A stretch of 64,000 nucleotides of DNA, from positions 406,088-470,087 of the forward strand of contig JAAOMT010000276.1 of assembly GCA_016748015.1 (NCBI GenBank). Direction: 5' to 3'. How positions within the stretch are numbered: the first letter of the stretch is position 1; each line of letters starts with the position of its first letter. This DNA comes from Geosiphon pyriformis. Its lineage: Eukaryota > Glomeromycota > Glomeromycetes > Archaeosporales > Geosiphonaceae. Below, piece by piece: positions 31,928 to 42,441 of the stretch. The translations under genes were made by a program, and so were the position numbers. Under the pieces are notes generated by a model that saw only the letters and a list, made by a program, of their open reading frames with translations, ran no database searches and was not told the origin of the DNA.

Positions 31928-34254
31928 TCATATTTCAACAGCTAATGGAAATTGTCTACATTGGACTACTATGGAAATCAGTAGTTGTATACTTGGATGA
32001 TACCAATGTGTTCTCTAAAACATTTGATGATCATCTACATTATCTTCAACAAGTATTTGAAAGACTCAGATAAACAGAATTAAAACTAAATGCCAATAAA
32101 TACTTCTTTAGAAAAACAGAACTCAAATTTTTAAGACATGTTGTAAGCAAAGACAGTATCAAAACAGATCCAAATAAGATTGCAATAGTAAAAAACTTTT
32201 TAGTACCAACCAATTTAACAGAACTAAAAGCATTTTTGGGATTTGCAAGCTATTATTGTTGCTTTATCAAAGACTTTTCTAAACTGGCTCAGCCACTTTA
32301 TTATCTACAAACCAAGAATATAAAGTATGAATAGACAGTAGCTCAACAAAAAGTGTTCAACACACTGAGAAAAAAACTTATTTATGCTTCAGTACTGATC
32401 TATCTAGACCACAATAAACCATTCATTATCACTACAGATGTATTAAGCCAAGCATTGGGAGCAGTACTATTACAAAGAGAACTAGATAGAAGAGAACATC
32501 CAATAGCATAGCCAAAGTTTGAGTTCAGCCAAAAAGAACTATAGAACACTAGCATTAGAATATTTAGCAATTTATTGGACAGTCATAAAATGAAAAAAAT
32601 ACTTGAGCCAAAAGTTTGAAATATATATGGATCACAAAGAACTGACTTCAATACAGAAGCAAGAATTTGGAGATAATTGCTATACAAGATAGAAAATAGC
32701 ACTATCATCATATACATTTACAGTACACTATAAAAAGGGAAAAGACAATGAAAATGCCAATGGATTGTCACAAATGAGACAAATCTAAAAACATTTCAAT
32801 TCAAAAATATAACAAAAGATGAATATACAAAAATACCAACAACTTCAACATTATATAAATACCCAATTGTTCAAGGAGAAATTATATCAAAAGGAACAAA
32901 GGAACATAAAACAACAATCAAAATATTTTATCAACTATCAAAATATACTTTACTGAAAGAACAAAAGAAATCCAGATCAACCAACCAGAGTAATTACCGA
33001 ACCAGAGAAAAAAACAATATTATTCAATATGCACTCAGATCAAACAGCAAGACATTTTCATAAAGAAGCAACAATAGAAAGAACTAGAAAAAGATACTAT
33101 TGGCCATCAATATATCCAGACATCATCTAATATATTTAAAATTGTGATGCTTGTCAAAGAAGAGGTGAAACAAAATCCAGTGAACCATTAAAACCAATCA
33201 AAGTAGAACAACTATTTGACTGTATTAGAATCGACTTAATAGGACCATTAACAATAACCAGCAAAGACAACAGATATATTGCAATAGCCATGAATTATCT
33301 CACAAAATAGCCAGAAGCAAAAGCCATTCAAAGAGCAGATGCAGAATCCATTGCTGAATTCATTCATTAAAATTTGATCTGTTAACACGGATGTCTAAAA
33401 AAACTACTATCAGATCAAGGAATTTACTTTGTGAATAGAACATTAGCAGAATTAAGTCAAAGATTTGGGATAAAAAAACCATTGTCATTACCATACCATC
33501 CACAAACAAATGGGTTAGTTGAAAGGTTTAACAGAACATTGTGTAAAGCCATTGCCAAAATCAGCCAAGAAAACCAAGACAAATGGAATTTGATTATACC
33601 ATCAGTATTATTTGCTTACTAAACAATAAAGCAAGACACTATACAAGCAACACTATTCAAATTAGTATACAGTAGAACAGCAACATTACCAGTTGAGATA
33701 GAAGTCAAAACATATCCAACAGAACCAATAACAGAAGAGAATTTTCAAAGAACATTGTTGAAAAAAACATATGACTTAATGAAAACACTAGAAAACACAT
33801 GGCAAAAAGCAGCTGATAACATACAAAAGTTACAAGAAAAACAAAAAAAAAGACATGATAACCAACTATTAAAGAAACCAGTCGAATTCAAGATTGGAGA
33901 CAAAGTACTTCTATATCATACCAAAGTGAAAAAACAATGGAGTAGAAAATTTGACTCCAAATGGGATAGACCATTTCACATAGAAGAAATTCTAGGAAAT
34001 GGAACTTATAAATTAAGATTAAACAACAAAATCTTAACCAAAGCAGCACATGGTAATCAACTGAAACAATATCATCATACAGCATCATTATCTATCAGTA
34101 ATATTCCACAATTAGGAGTACAGAGAATACTAGTTAAACCAAATGAGATTCTACAAGATCTAGAACCAATTATAATTATTGAACCAAACATGTAAAATTA
34201 GACAACCAAAAAAATATATAAAGACATAGTATACATGACAAAAGACAGTAGAAA
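31928..34254 (+). pseudogene. pol: B2 pol, part 2: RT, RNase H, integrase
   Basis: Begins with the TCAT target duplicate (31928-31931) and resumes RT at FQQLMEIVYIGLLWKSV with an intact VYLDD (YLDD at 31990-32001). RNase H lies about 32410-32770 (ITTDVLSQALGAVL). Integrase includes MHSDQTARHFHKEAT with later Cys (about 33030-33165), DLIGPLTIT near 33233-33260, KLLSDQGIYFVN near 33401-33430 and NGLVERFNRTL at about 33508-33540, so DDE positions are recognisable. The GPY/F-like motif RPFHIEEILGNGTYKLRL is at about 33968-34020. A one-base indel between 32.1 and 33.4 kb changes frame. Stops include TAA near 32071 and 33620. Confidence 0.85.
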
Positions 34255-34884
34255 ATGGAGATTATTGACAACATTCATTCACTAACACAACAACTTTTCC
34301 AACTGATCTAACAACAAGAGATGAAAATCACAATTAACCAACAAACTATCAAATATACAAATACCAAAAAAAGACCATGAGATAAAATATGGAAAAATAC
34401 AGAAAACACTGTTAACAAAATAATCACAAAAATAAAATTGGCCATAGAAACACAACAAGAAGTCACCCAATATCAAAAGTTGATTATAGAAACTTGGAAT
34501 TAGTGGATACAACAATTTTCAAGAAACTTTTGTTACTTCCACTTGGAATAACACTTGAACATTCAGAACTTATATATAGATAAAACAAAACAATTATTTA
34601 ACACAGCTATACTGCAGCAACTAGAACAATTTGTGGAAAAAAACAATTTGACAACACAAGCAAGAGCCATCTATTGGCTACAGACTGGATTTCAAGACAG
34701 ACCAGAAATCTTACTTAATTCAGAAATGGGCTCTATTACAGTAAACCAAATAAGAAAAATAACCAATGTCCAATTTGAAGAATTACAGGACAGGATAACA
34801 CAAGTAATTCTCAAAAAAGAAGTTCAAGAAATACTCAAGAATAGAGAATTAGAATTAGGAGATTTCGACAGAGCTCAATATTAA
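34255..34884 (+). pseudogene. B2 Pol C-terminal extension, unknown function
   Basis: 630 bp, exactly the B1 length. Starts MEIIDNIHSLTQQLFQLI, then a TAA where B1 reads on, then ITINQQTI. The last 109 codons (34555-34884) are open and contain FVEKNNLTTQARAIYW, TNVQFEELQ and end FDRAQY. In B2 a one-base loss just upstream (GAAAATGG against GAAAAATGG in B1) puts it out of frame with integrase; in B1 the two share one frame. Stops at about 34309, 34378 and 34501. Ends beside the polypurine tract. Confidence 0.7.
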
Positions 34885-34897
34885 AAAGAGGAAATAA
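34883..34897 (+). other. B2 polypurine tract
   Basis: AAAAAGAGGAAATAA immediately before the 3' LTR. Confidence 0.8.
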
Positions 34898-35757
34898 TGT
34901 TACTTATAAAATATAGAAAATATATTAACATATAAATTAGCCAATCAAAAGTAGCTGTAATAAAGATGAAATTCCAGAATTCCTCTTAGAGGAATTGCAA
35001 GATTTCAGAAATTTCAGGATTCTCATATAAGGAATTGCAGAATTCCAAAATTCTAAGATTCTTTTCAAAGAAATTGCAGGATTCCAGGAATTCCAAGATT
35101 CTTGATGTGAAGAATTGAAGAATTAAGGAATCTCAATTATGTATATATAGCAGTAGTGCTAGAAGTAAAAAAGACAGAATCCTTTAGTTAAAGACCTTTC
35201 AGTTTAGATTTAATCAAAACAACCTTTTAATTACAAATATTAATAAATAAATTATTTAATATCTCAATTCACTCTTCACTATTAACCCTTTATATTGATA
35301 GTCTCAAATACTTAACCATGTTGGAACAATAACTTTTGATCACAGCTATTGATGAGATACTAACTATTATTGTCTTGGCTTATTTGTTTTTATATTTTTT
35401 TTATATTTTTTATTACTTTCTTTTGTTTTACTAACTTGATTATAAGGATTCATGCGTGGAGATACTGATGTTAGGATATAGCATTGGTAAAAGACCCAGA
35501 AATAAGGGTAGACACTTGGAATTAAGGATATCTTACCAGAAGGTTTACCAGCCATCATACTGAGAAAAAAATTGACAAAACTGTGGTTTTGGAAAGCTAT
35601 GAATAAAACTATCAGTTAAAATCTCTGTCCATTATACAAAGAACTATATTAAAACCTTCAGATACAAACAGCCTACAGATATTACTCGAGTCATCAATTA
35701 AGCACTAAGTTACAAGTTTGTTATTTGCTTTGAGACTCCAAATAATCACTTGTAACA
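34898..35757 (+). repeat. B2 3' LTR
   Basis: 860 bp, TGTTACTTATAAAATATAG to CACTTGTAACA, alignable with the B1 LTRs in reverse complement. GGAATTCC-type array at about 34972-35135, TATA motif GTATATATAG at 35141-35150, CT/T-rich leader near 35385-35435. The 5' partner is left of the window. Confidence 0.9.
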
Positions 35758-36400
35758 TCGTACATCCAACAAACCACCCAAGTCCATGGACACAAATATA
35801 GCTTGGTAATCAGTGTCAAAGTAGTCACCAATACTAAAAACCTCACAATATACTACTGTATTAATCAGACCTGAAAAAAGAAATATGTAGTCAATTGTTT
35901 TCATAATCTTTCTAAAATTTTCCCAAGTAGACTTTTTCAATACTAAGCTCTCAACCAACACATTGACCAGACCTAGATCAAGGCATTTCTTAAAACTGGC
36001 ACTTTTATGAGAACCATTTTCATTGAAATCACTACCAAGAATGATGAAAGAAGACTTGTTTGTAGCCTTAGCAATAAGAGAATTGATTTCACCAGCCTGA
36101 GAAAACCAAACCACCAAAGAAGTATCAGCATAGAGCCCCAAAATTGACACAGAAAGTTTGTTTTTGAAAAGTAATTTAATAGATAAAACCTGACCAGACA
36201 CTTCAAAAACCCTGTACACATGCTTTACCAAAAATGAATACAATACCAGCACCCAGATATTCAGACTTTAGACCAGAAGTAAACACCCAAATACCATCAA
36301 ATTTGTTGACAATCCAGGGGCAAATCTTCTCTTTAAGTTTTATTTCATAAAAATAGAAACTAAATTGTTCATGTTCTTGTGCCAATAAACAATATCATCT
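35758..36400 (-). pseudogene. LINE-F ORF2, APE-like endonuclease, 3' truncated
   Basis: Endonuclease/exonuclease/phosphatase fold of a LINE ORF2, which nicks target DNA to prime reverse transcription. KLKEKICPWIVNKFDG (about 36285-36335) is the Glu-bearing N-terminal part. After a frame change near 36230 come LSVSILGLYADTSLVV (about 36108-36155), ILGSDFNENGSHK (about 36010-36048, the GDFN-type motif) and IDYIFLF (about 35880-35900). The final SDH motif reads TDYQAIFVS near 35795-35820; the catalytic His is Tyr, a C-to-T change. The reading continues into the B2 LTR by chance. Confidence 0.8.
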
Positions 36401-38330
36401 TGTTTTACAAGATTATTCATTTCTTTAATGTTGCAAATGGCAACTTTCCAAACCAACTCACTCATTGAAGAGGAGATTAAGGGAGTGCACTACCAGCCAA
36501 AACCAAACCATCAAAGTGAACAAACAAGCTCAGCACAGAAGCAGAAAGGCCTTCCAATATATTTTCTAATTTAACCACATAAGAAGATGTCAACAAGTCC
36601 ATAACAGTAGCAGTCTCACCACCAGTAGTCTTATTTAAACTTACTCCCATTACTATATTACTTACTGGATTCTATAACAAAGAGAAGGAGGTTACTGACA
36701 GCTGACATCCAGGGCTAGGCTGGGAAACTGTTGGCACAAGTGATTCCAACCTCTTAGCCAACTTATCAATCTGTTCTATAAGACTAGCAAGACTGCTTTT
36801 AATACTAACCAAATGTCTTTTTAAACAATCACAACTAAAGAAGGAGGTTTACTATCATCAATGGAACCAAGATGTGAACTATCACCATAAAACACAAATG
36901 TGAGAAAAATACTAATCATTGATGCCTAAGTCTTTTCACCAAAAGTCAGAGAACGGAAGACAGATGCAGATTTCTTTTCATAAATCTTTGCCAACCTGAA
37001 CTGGTTCTGAGCTGATAGGAGAGTCTTTCTGCTTTTAGGAGCCAAATTATCTTTGACCAAGTTACAAATGAGAGATATATATAATCTGGACTTTTACAAA
37101 CTGAACACAAAGCTAATAAAAAATAAGACCAGCGAAGATCCACTCCTTTTATGACTGAAGTTGCAGCCAATGCATTAGTCAAATCCAGTTCAGAATCAAA
37201 ACACACTATGACACAGTAAGCATAGGTATAATTAACAAGATTGCAATCAATAAAGCAAGTTTTTCCATTTACAAAACCAATAAAATCTCACAAATTATGA
37301 GCAGATGTACTTATAGGGAGAGTGTAAAACAAAGCCCTAAATTTATTCCTAATATTCCATGTCTGTTTATCAACATTAGTCTTGGCCACATAAACAGTAT
37401 TTTTTTCGATTAAGATGGACCACTTGGAAGCCAAAAGATCAGCTTGATTTGGTTCTTTAATTCAATAGTTGCTTTCTGTCACAGACCAACCAGCTATATT
37501 TTGATTAACTTAATGACATCAAATTTAATAACAGCAGCACAAACAGCTTCAATAGATGTTTTCACAGGAATTTTCTTTAACACAATTGCCTAATCTGTAT
37601 GATTGTTGATTGGGCACTTGAGATTGGTATTTATTACAATACCACAATCATTTGCCAATTTTGCCGCAGCCATCATTGCCATTTCAGAAGTAAAAAAGAC
37701 CCAGATGATTTCACCAAATTTTGAAGGAGTAAAGGCCCTTCCAAAACTATTCACATCAGAGAAAATTTTTCTAACATAAAACAACTTTTCCTGAGAGAAT
37801 TTGCCAGCTACTATCATAAATTCAATATCCAGAGCAAATGACTTTCTAATTGAGATTTGCACCACAGATTTAAGAGAAAAAGAGGGAGAGAGTGAAAGCA
37901 ATCCATCCAAAACTTTATCATTACCATTACTTTTCATGCCGAAATCAATAGTATTTAGAGGCTTTCCAAGAATATGCTTTGTAACAACTCTTTTGGGACT
38001 TTTGAGTATTATTTCAATATTATCACCACCAAACTTCTTCTCACTTTCTTGTTAAAAGCTGGTTTCTTTTACCAAGTACTTCTTCTTTATATCAACACTT
38101 TTTAACTCAGTAGTATCCCCATTTACACATTCAGCCAAATCAACAGAAACATTATAAGCAGAAACACCAATTATCTTAACAGATTCTTTCAATAAGCCAC
38201 TCTTGTGTTTTTTTCTAAAAGAAAAATTAATTACAGCAGAACCAAAAAGTGACTTTTTCTTGGTTTCCTTTATAACAGAAATGCCACTGCTAACAGCAGC
38301 TTTGTATTTGAATAGAAAGGGTTGTGAAAT
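36401..38330 (-). pseudogene. LINE-F ORF1-like protein, broken
   Basis: ORF1 protein of the LINE, presumably RNA-binding and chaperone-like. The N-terminal region (VIKETKKKSLFGSAV near 38235-38290) leads to a 115-codon open part at 37590-37937 (KIFSDVNSFGRAFTPSKFG). This corresponds to the TLVPSATFKIK...SVHGFLDAK part of element E. Then follow an RRM-like segment (about 37260-37560) and CSVCKSPDYIYLSF (about 37060-37105), probably a degraded CCHC knuckle. At least eight stops and several frame changes. The last part before ORF2 (36401-36940) shows only scattered coding. Confidence 0.7.
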
Positions 38331-38456
38331 ATCTAATTAAATAGCAAAAAAAACAAAGGCAATAAAAAAAAACTTTTTTTAAAAAATGCACTTTTTTAGA
38401 AATTTAAAACATAAGAGAGAAAAAAAAATTTCCTCTCTTTTTAAGTGTTTTTTGGT
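37965..38456. repeat. 492-bp copy left of the assembly gap
   Basis: By eye identical to 38477-38968 (offset 512), including long A and T runs. It ends directly at the Ns. It carries the N-terminal part of LINE-F ORF1 on the minus strand. Confidence 0.9.
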
Positions 38457-38476
38457 NNNNNNNNNNNNNNNNNNNN
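38457..38476. other. Assembly gap, 20 N
   Basis: A run of 20 N. The sequence restarts after it with the same 492 bp that precede it, which suggests two overlapping contig ends were scaffolded without being merged. Confidence 0.97.
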
Positions 38477-38968
38477 TCCAAGAATATGCTTTGTAACAAC
38501 TCTTTTGGGACTTTTGAGTATTATTTCAATATTATCACCACCAAACTTCTTCTCACTTTCTTGTTAAAAGCTGGTTTCTTTTACCAAGTACTTCTTCTTT
38601 ATATCAACACTTTTTAACTCAGTAGTATCCCCATTTACACATTCAGCCAAATCAACAGAAACATTATAAGCAGAAACACCAATTATCTTAACAGATTCTT
38701 TCAATAAGCCACTCTTGTGTTTTTTTCTAAAAGAAAAATTAATTACAGCAGAACCAAAAAGTGACTTTTTCTTGGTTTCCTTTATAACAGAAATGCCACT
38801 GCTAACAGCAGCTTTGTATTTGAATAGAAAGGGTTGTGAAATATCTAATTAAATAGCAAAAAAAACAAAGGCAATAAAAAAAAACTTTTTTTAAAAAATG
38901 CACTTTTTTAGAAATTTAAAACATAAGAGAGAAAAAAAAATTTCCTCTCTTTTTAAGTGTTTTTTGGT
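38477..38968. repeat. 492-bp copy right of the assembly gap
   Basis: Repeat of 37965-38456. After it the sequence continues from GGT into new AT-rich DNA, which fits a contig overlap rather than a biological tandem duplication. Confidence 0.9.
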
Positions 38969-39439
38969 GGTTTTTTTTAGTTTAATTCTTTAAATAAAGT
39001 TAAATTTCTTTTAATAATTGTGAATAATTTGGAATTGTAATTTAACAAAATTAAAAACAGTCTTATTAGTTTTATAAAACAAATAAATAAGTTAACTAAA
39101 AAATTAAATGTATTTGTGTTAATGATTTTCTAGTTTAATTTTAAATATTAATTATTGGTAACTTTTTTATCACAAAATTAAATAGATAATATAATAATAA
39201 AAGAGAGTTTAAGTGTATTTATTAATAACAAAACTGCTATAAAGTTAGATTTTTTAGTATCTTTAAATATTATTAAGTTGAAAACTTAATTAGAAGATTT
39301 GTTTAATTTAGTTATAAATTTGTTAGCAAGATTTGATAGTCTGATTTTAACTTAAGATGTATTTTTTTTAAATATCTTAATAACCAGTCTCATTTAAAAG
39401 ATTACTATATGTAATATAAAAAAATAAACAATCTTACTA

Positions 39440-40117
39440 AACAAAAAAATATTATTTATTGGTACAAATAAATAAATAATTTAATTTCTATTATTACTAA
39501 GACTAAATTAAAAGACAAAATACATCTGTGAGTAACTAATAAGTTTAAAAATATTCAGGTTTTTATTTTTAATATAGATTTTAATTATTTGAATTTTAGT
39601 ATTATAATTATTATAAACAATATGCTGGCTAAGCATATATACAAGATTTCTAAAATTGTTAATTAGCTTTTGTCTATTAAGTTACTTTTCAAAAATAAGC
39701 TTTTTGTTTTAATTTTAAAACTATATACTGGTATTGTTTTGGTAATATGTTTGGCTTAAGTTAAAAAGATTAACTTTTTGATTACAAAGGCTGTAAATAA
39801 GTTATTTTTTGTAGTCTTGAGTAGTAATTTCAATAAAAATAATTTTTATAAATGTGTTAATTTTAAAAAGTGTTTTGATTTAAAACTAGTCAATTTTTTG
39901 GTAAGAAATTTAATTGCTAAAACTTTAATATAAAAAAATTTCAAAAATACTAAAAAAATAATTAATTATATATTTGTTTTTTTAAATCTTATTAATATAG
40001 TAGTTAATTATAAAACTCTAAATATTAATGAATATTTTAATACTAACTATTAAGTTATTTTTGTTTTTGTAAGTTTAAGTGGCTTATTAAATATGTAATT
40101 AAACTTTTTTTACAAAC
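39440..40117 (+). pseudogene. LINE-D endonuclease remnant
   Basis: Degraded APE-like endonuclease. Visible blocks are ITKTKLKDKI (about 39490-39520, the Glu motif changed), MLAKHIYKISK (about 39621-39655), LLFKNKLFVLILKLYTG (about 39685-39735), VLSSNFNKNNFYK (about 39812-39850, from a GDFNE-type motif), INYIFVFLNL (about 39963-39992) and FNTNY (about 40032-40048, from SDH). Each aligns with LINE-F in the same order. No open frame of useful length remains. Confidence 0.7.
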
Positions 40118-40128
40118 AAATTAATAGA
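40118..40128 (+). repeat. Left target duplication of element E
   Basis: AAATTAATAGA, repeated exactly at 42431-42441. 11 bp is in the usual size range for target-primed LINE insertion. Confidence 0.75.
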
Positions 40129-40169
40129 TAATTTATTAAGATATAAAAATTTTTTGTCTCTTTAATTTT

Positions 40170-42296
40170 ATAACCACAACCAGAGCAAAGAGTAAAAAGG
40201 CTGCATCTAATATCTGTTCTGAGATATCTAATAAAATTTCAACCAGAAGAGCTCTCTCTGTTGTAGAAGCAACTAGGCAAAATGTTTTAGAAGCCTTTCT
40301 CTTACCCAGTAATCGTAATAAGCTGCCTTTAGTAGCCACTAAAACAACTTCCTCATCTTTGGCTGGTTTCTTACCAGTCAAAGTCCTCTCAAAGAGACAC
40401 ATTTGGGTTAGTCCCAATGTTGCCTCCACTCCAACCAAGAGCCCAAAAGTTTTTAATAATAAACCAATAAATAAGCTGGTATTTCTCTCCATAGCTTTAA
40501 CATCTGGTGCTGCTAGCACTTCTTTTTCAAAAAAAATGGTCAAAAAGACCAAAAGTTCAGAAAAGTGAGGACAGTTGCTTGCGTCTACTATTGTTACACC
40601 GAATTCTTTTGTGGTTCCCAATAAGATCTTAGATGAAATCTCCATGGCATTATCCAGCACGTCATCCAAGATGGGCCAAGATCAACCACTGACTGTATTG
40701 CCAAATGTAGTGTCTTCTGGCAAATCATCGCCAGTTTTAGAAGCAAAACAATCTTCTCCTGTTGGGTCACCTGTCCTTGGAAACTGAGCTAATCAAATAG
40801 AAACTGATTCATCTTCTCCTCTAGTTTTTGGTGCTACTTCTGGTGGTGCTTGGGAAACTATTACTAGTTGTCAAAGGTTTGCTGAGTGGGTGGTCTCCAC
40901 TCTGGTGCCTAGTGCTACTTTTAAGATCAAATTGGTTCATGTTAAGACTGTTTTTCAGTCTGTGCATGGTTTCTTGGATGCTAAATCTGTTTCAAAAGAC
41001 AATGTAAAGCTTTTCTGTGTGAAGTTTGCTTCTCAACAGTCTTTGGAAGCTGTATTTCTGGTTGAGTTTACAAGCTTTGTTTGTTTGGCCACTCTTAAAA
41101 TTGCCAAGTCTTTGGTGGTTTCTGAATCTGGTTCCTTTCCTGCTGCTGTTGTGCTGTGTGATATACCTTTGAGTGTATCTGCTGCTAATGTTAAGTTGGC
41201 TCTCAGTGTGTTTGGTAGTGTTACTCGTGTTGTGCTGAAGCCTGCTGGCATTTGGCAGTATGTGGTGGTTTATTTTAAAAAGTTGGATTTTGCTGTGTCT
41301 GTCTTGAAGCATTGGTCAGTCTTGGTGGGCAAAGATAGTGTTAGAATCCTCCCTCTGGTGAATCAAAATGAGACTATTTTGTCTTATAATAAGTTTAAGA
41401 CCAAATTGGTCAATCTTCCCCCTAACTGTACTGCTTTTGAAATCAGTGATATGATTTCTCAGATTGGTGATTGAACATGTTTTATTCCTCGTTTTCCTGA
41501 TTCCGGTTGTCATTCCTGGTTTCCTTTGGTTATATTTGACTTTTAAGGTGATTTAAATTCTGCTGTAGTCAAGACTGGTATTCTAAAGAAATGCCGTATC
41601 TGGTGAGAAACTCCTGGCTGCCAGTGCTGCTTTAGGTGTCAAGAAATGGGCCATCTGGCCATGGATTGCAAGATTTTCTCACCTTCCACTCCCAAAATTC
41701 CCAAGATTTTCAAGTCTCATTTTGTGGGTTCTGCTTCATATGTCAAGACTGCTGCTCCTTCTGGTTTTTCTGAGTTTCCTTCTTTAGTGGCTCTTTCGGC
41801 TGCTTCTGCTGCTGATCCTGTTGTTGGTTCCAGATTGGACTCTTTGGAAAAGCAGATTTCGGATTTGGCTGCTCTGGTTAAGTCTATTGTTGAGCCTGTT
41901 GGTTCTTTGGTTGCTTTGGTGTTTCATCTTCTTAATGATAATGCTGTTAAAGCTGTTTAGGTCGAGAAAGATATTATTTCCATGAAGAGTGCTGTTAACA
42001 ATTTTGCTAACCTCATGGTTGGAGTTTCTAAGGACATTGCTTGTCTTAGATCTAAGGTTGACTTTGGTGGTATAGATTATGATAGTATACTGGCTGCTAA
42101 GCCTTCCTTTTTAAGTGAAGACACTGTTGAGTGTGTTATTGCTTTGTGGTAAATGTCTGGTGCTGAAACCAGGAGCAATATTGAATCTACTAAATTGTTT
42201 CTTAGCGAGTTTATTTTTGACTCTAGGAATCTGAATGGTATCATTAAGAAAATTCGTGGGTTGGGATTATTTTCACCTACTTTTGATTCAGCGTAG
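40170..42296 (+). pseudogene. Element E ORF1 protein, RRM-like and CCHC
   Basis: About 708 codons in one frame from ATA at 40170 (probable former ATG) to TAG at 42294-42296, with stops at 40566, 40785, 41472 and 41958 among others. A basic N-terminus (TTTRAKSKKAAS) and Ser/Pro-rich region are followed by an RRM-like fold (VVLCDIP at about 41151-41171; WQYVVVYFKK at about 41253-41282). A CCHC knuckle CFRCQEMGHLAMDC is at about 41628-41670, then a Ser/Ala-rich part and a coiled-coil-like LDSLEKQISDLAALVKSI (about 41835-41890). This is the nucleic-acid-binding ORF1 of a LINE. No indel was noticed, only point changes. Confidence 0.8.
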
Positions 42297-42410
42297 TGAG
42301 TCTTTGATTGGGCCAAGTATCTGATCACGTGTAGAAAACACATGATTTATGCCTATAATGTAATTTCTTCTGTGGTATTATAGTTTTAGATTGTATTTGG
42401 GTCTCGCTCA

Positions 42411-42430
42411 TTAAATAAATAAATAAAAAA
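42411..42430 (+). repeat. Element E 3' tail
   Basis: TTAAATAAATAAATAAAAAA directly before the right target duplicate, a simple-repeat tail typical of LINE 3' ends. Confidence 0.75.
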
Positions 42431-42441
42431 AAATTAATAGA
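42431..42441 (+). repeat. Right target duplication of element E
   Basis: AAATTAATAGA, identical to 40118-40128. Confidence 0.75.

Larger units (their letters stand above)
17416..35757 (+). mobile_element. B2: Ty3/gypsy family B element, interrupted by C and (from the left) by A1
   Basis: Plus-strand family B copy. Its 5' LTR and gag start are not in the window. Internal gag sequence begins exactly at the end of the A1 3' LTR, so A1 sits in B2. Coding blocks run gag, protease, Cys-rich, dUTPase and RT to 22265. Element C occupies 22266-31927, RT resumes at 31928, and the element ends with its 3' LTR at 34898-35757. The right flank (from 35758) is the endonuclease region of LINE-F, so B2 was inserted into that LINE. 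All pieces from gag to RT share one frame, as in B1. Confidence 0.9.
35758..38968 (-). mobile_element. LINE-F: non-LTR retrotransposon, ORF1 and endonuclease part, truncated by B2
   Basis: Minus-strand LINE with an ORF1-like protein (right) followed by an APE-type endonuclease (left). The RT part would lie beyond B2, outside the window. B2 entered just after the endonuclease, at MDLGGLLDV. The 5' side is disturbed by the 20-N gap, with its flank repeated on both sides, so the true right end is about 38456 or 38968 according to which copy is real. Base composition here is much less AT-rich than in LINE-D, so LINE-F is younger. From memory the protein resembles LINEs common in Glomeromycotina; not checked. 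Confidence 0.8.
40129..42430 (+). mobile_element. E: ORF1-only LINE-like element (half-LINE) with TAAA tail
   Basis: 2.3-kb element inserted in the LINE-D ORF2. It contains a single ORF1-type gene (40170-42296), a short 3' UTR and a (TAAA)n/A-rich tail (42411-42430), all flanked by a perfect 11-bp duplication. No endonuclease or RT lies between ORF1 and the tail, so it would need another LINE to move it. Its composition is far less AT-rich than the host element, so it arrived later. It resembles the arrangement of mammalian HAL1 half-LINEs. An internally deleted LINE is the alternative. Confidence 0.72.

Noticed and set aside
37965-38968. True tandem duplication in LINE-F
   Set aside because: The copies are identical and meet at a 20-N gap, so contig overlap is the simpler reading.
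40136-40669. Minus-strand ORF of 177 codons
   Set aside because: It lies antisense to the N-terminal part of the element E ORF1, whose frame, homology to LINE-F and boundaries are supported.
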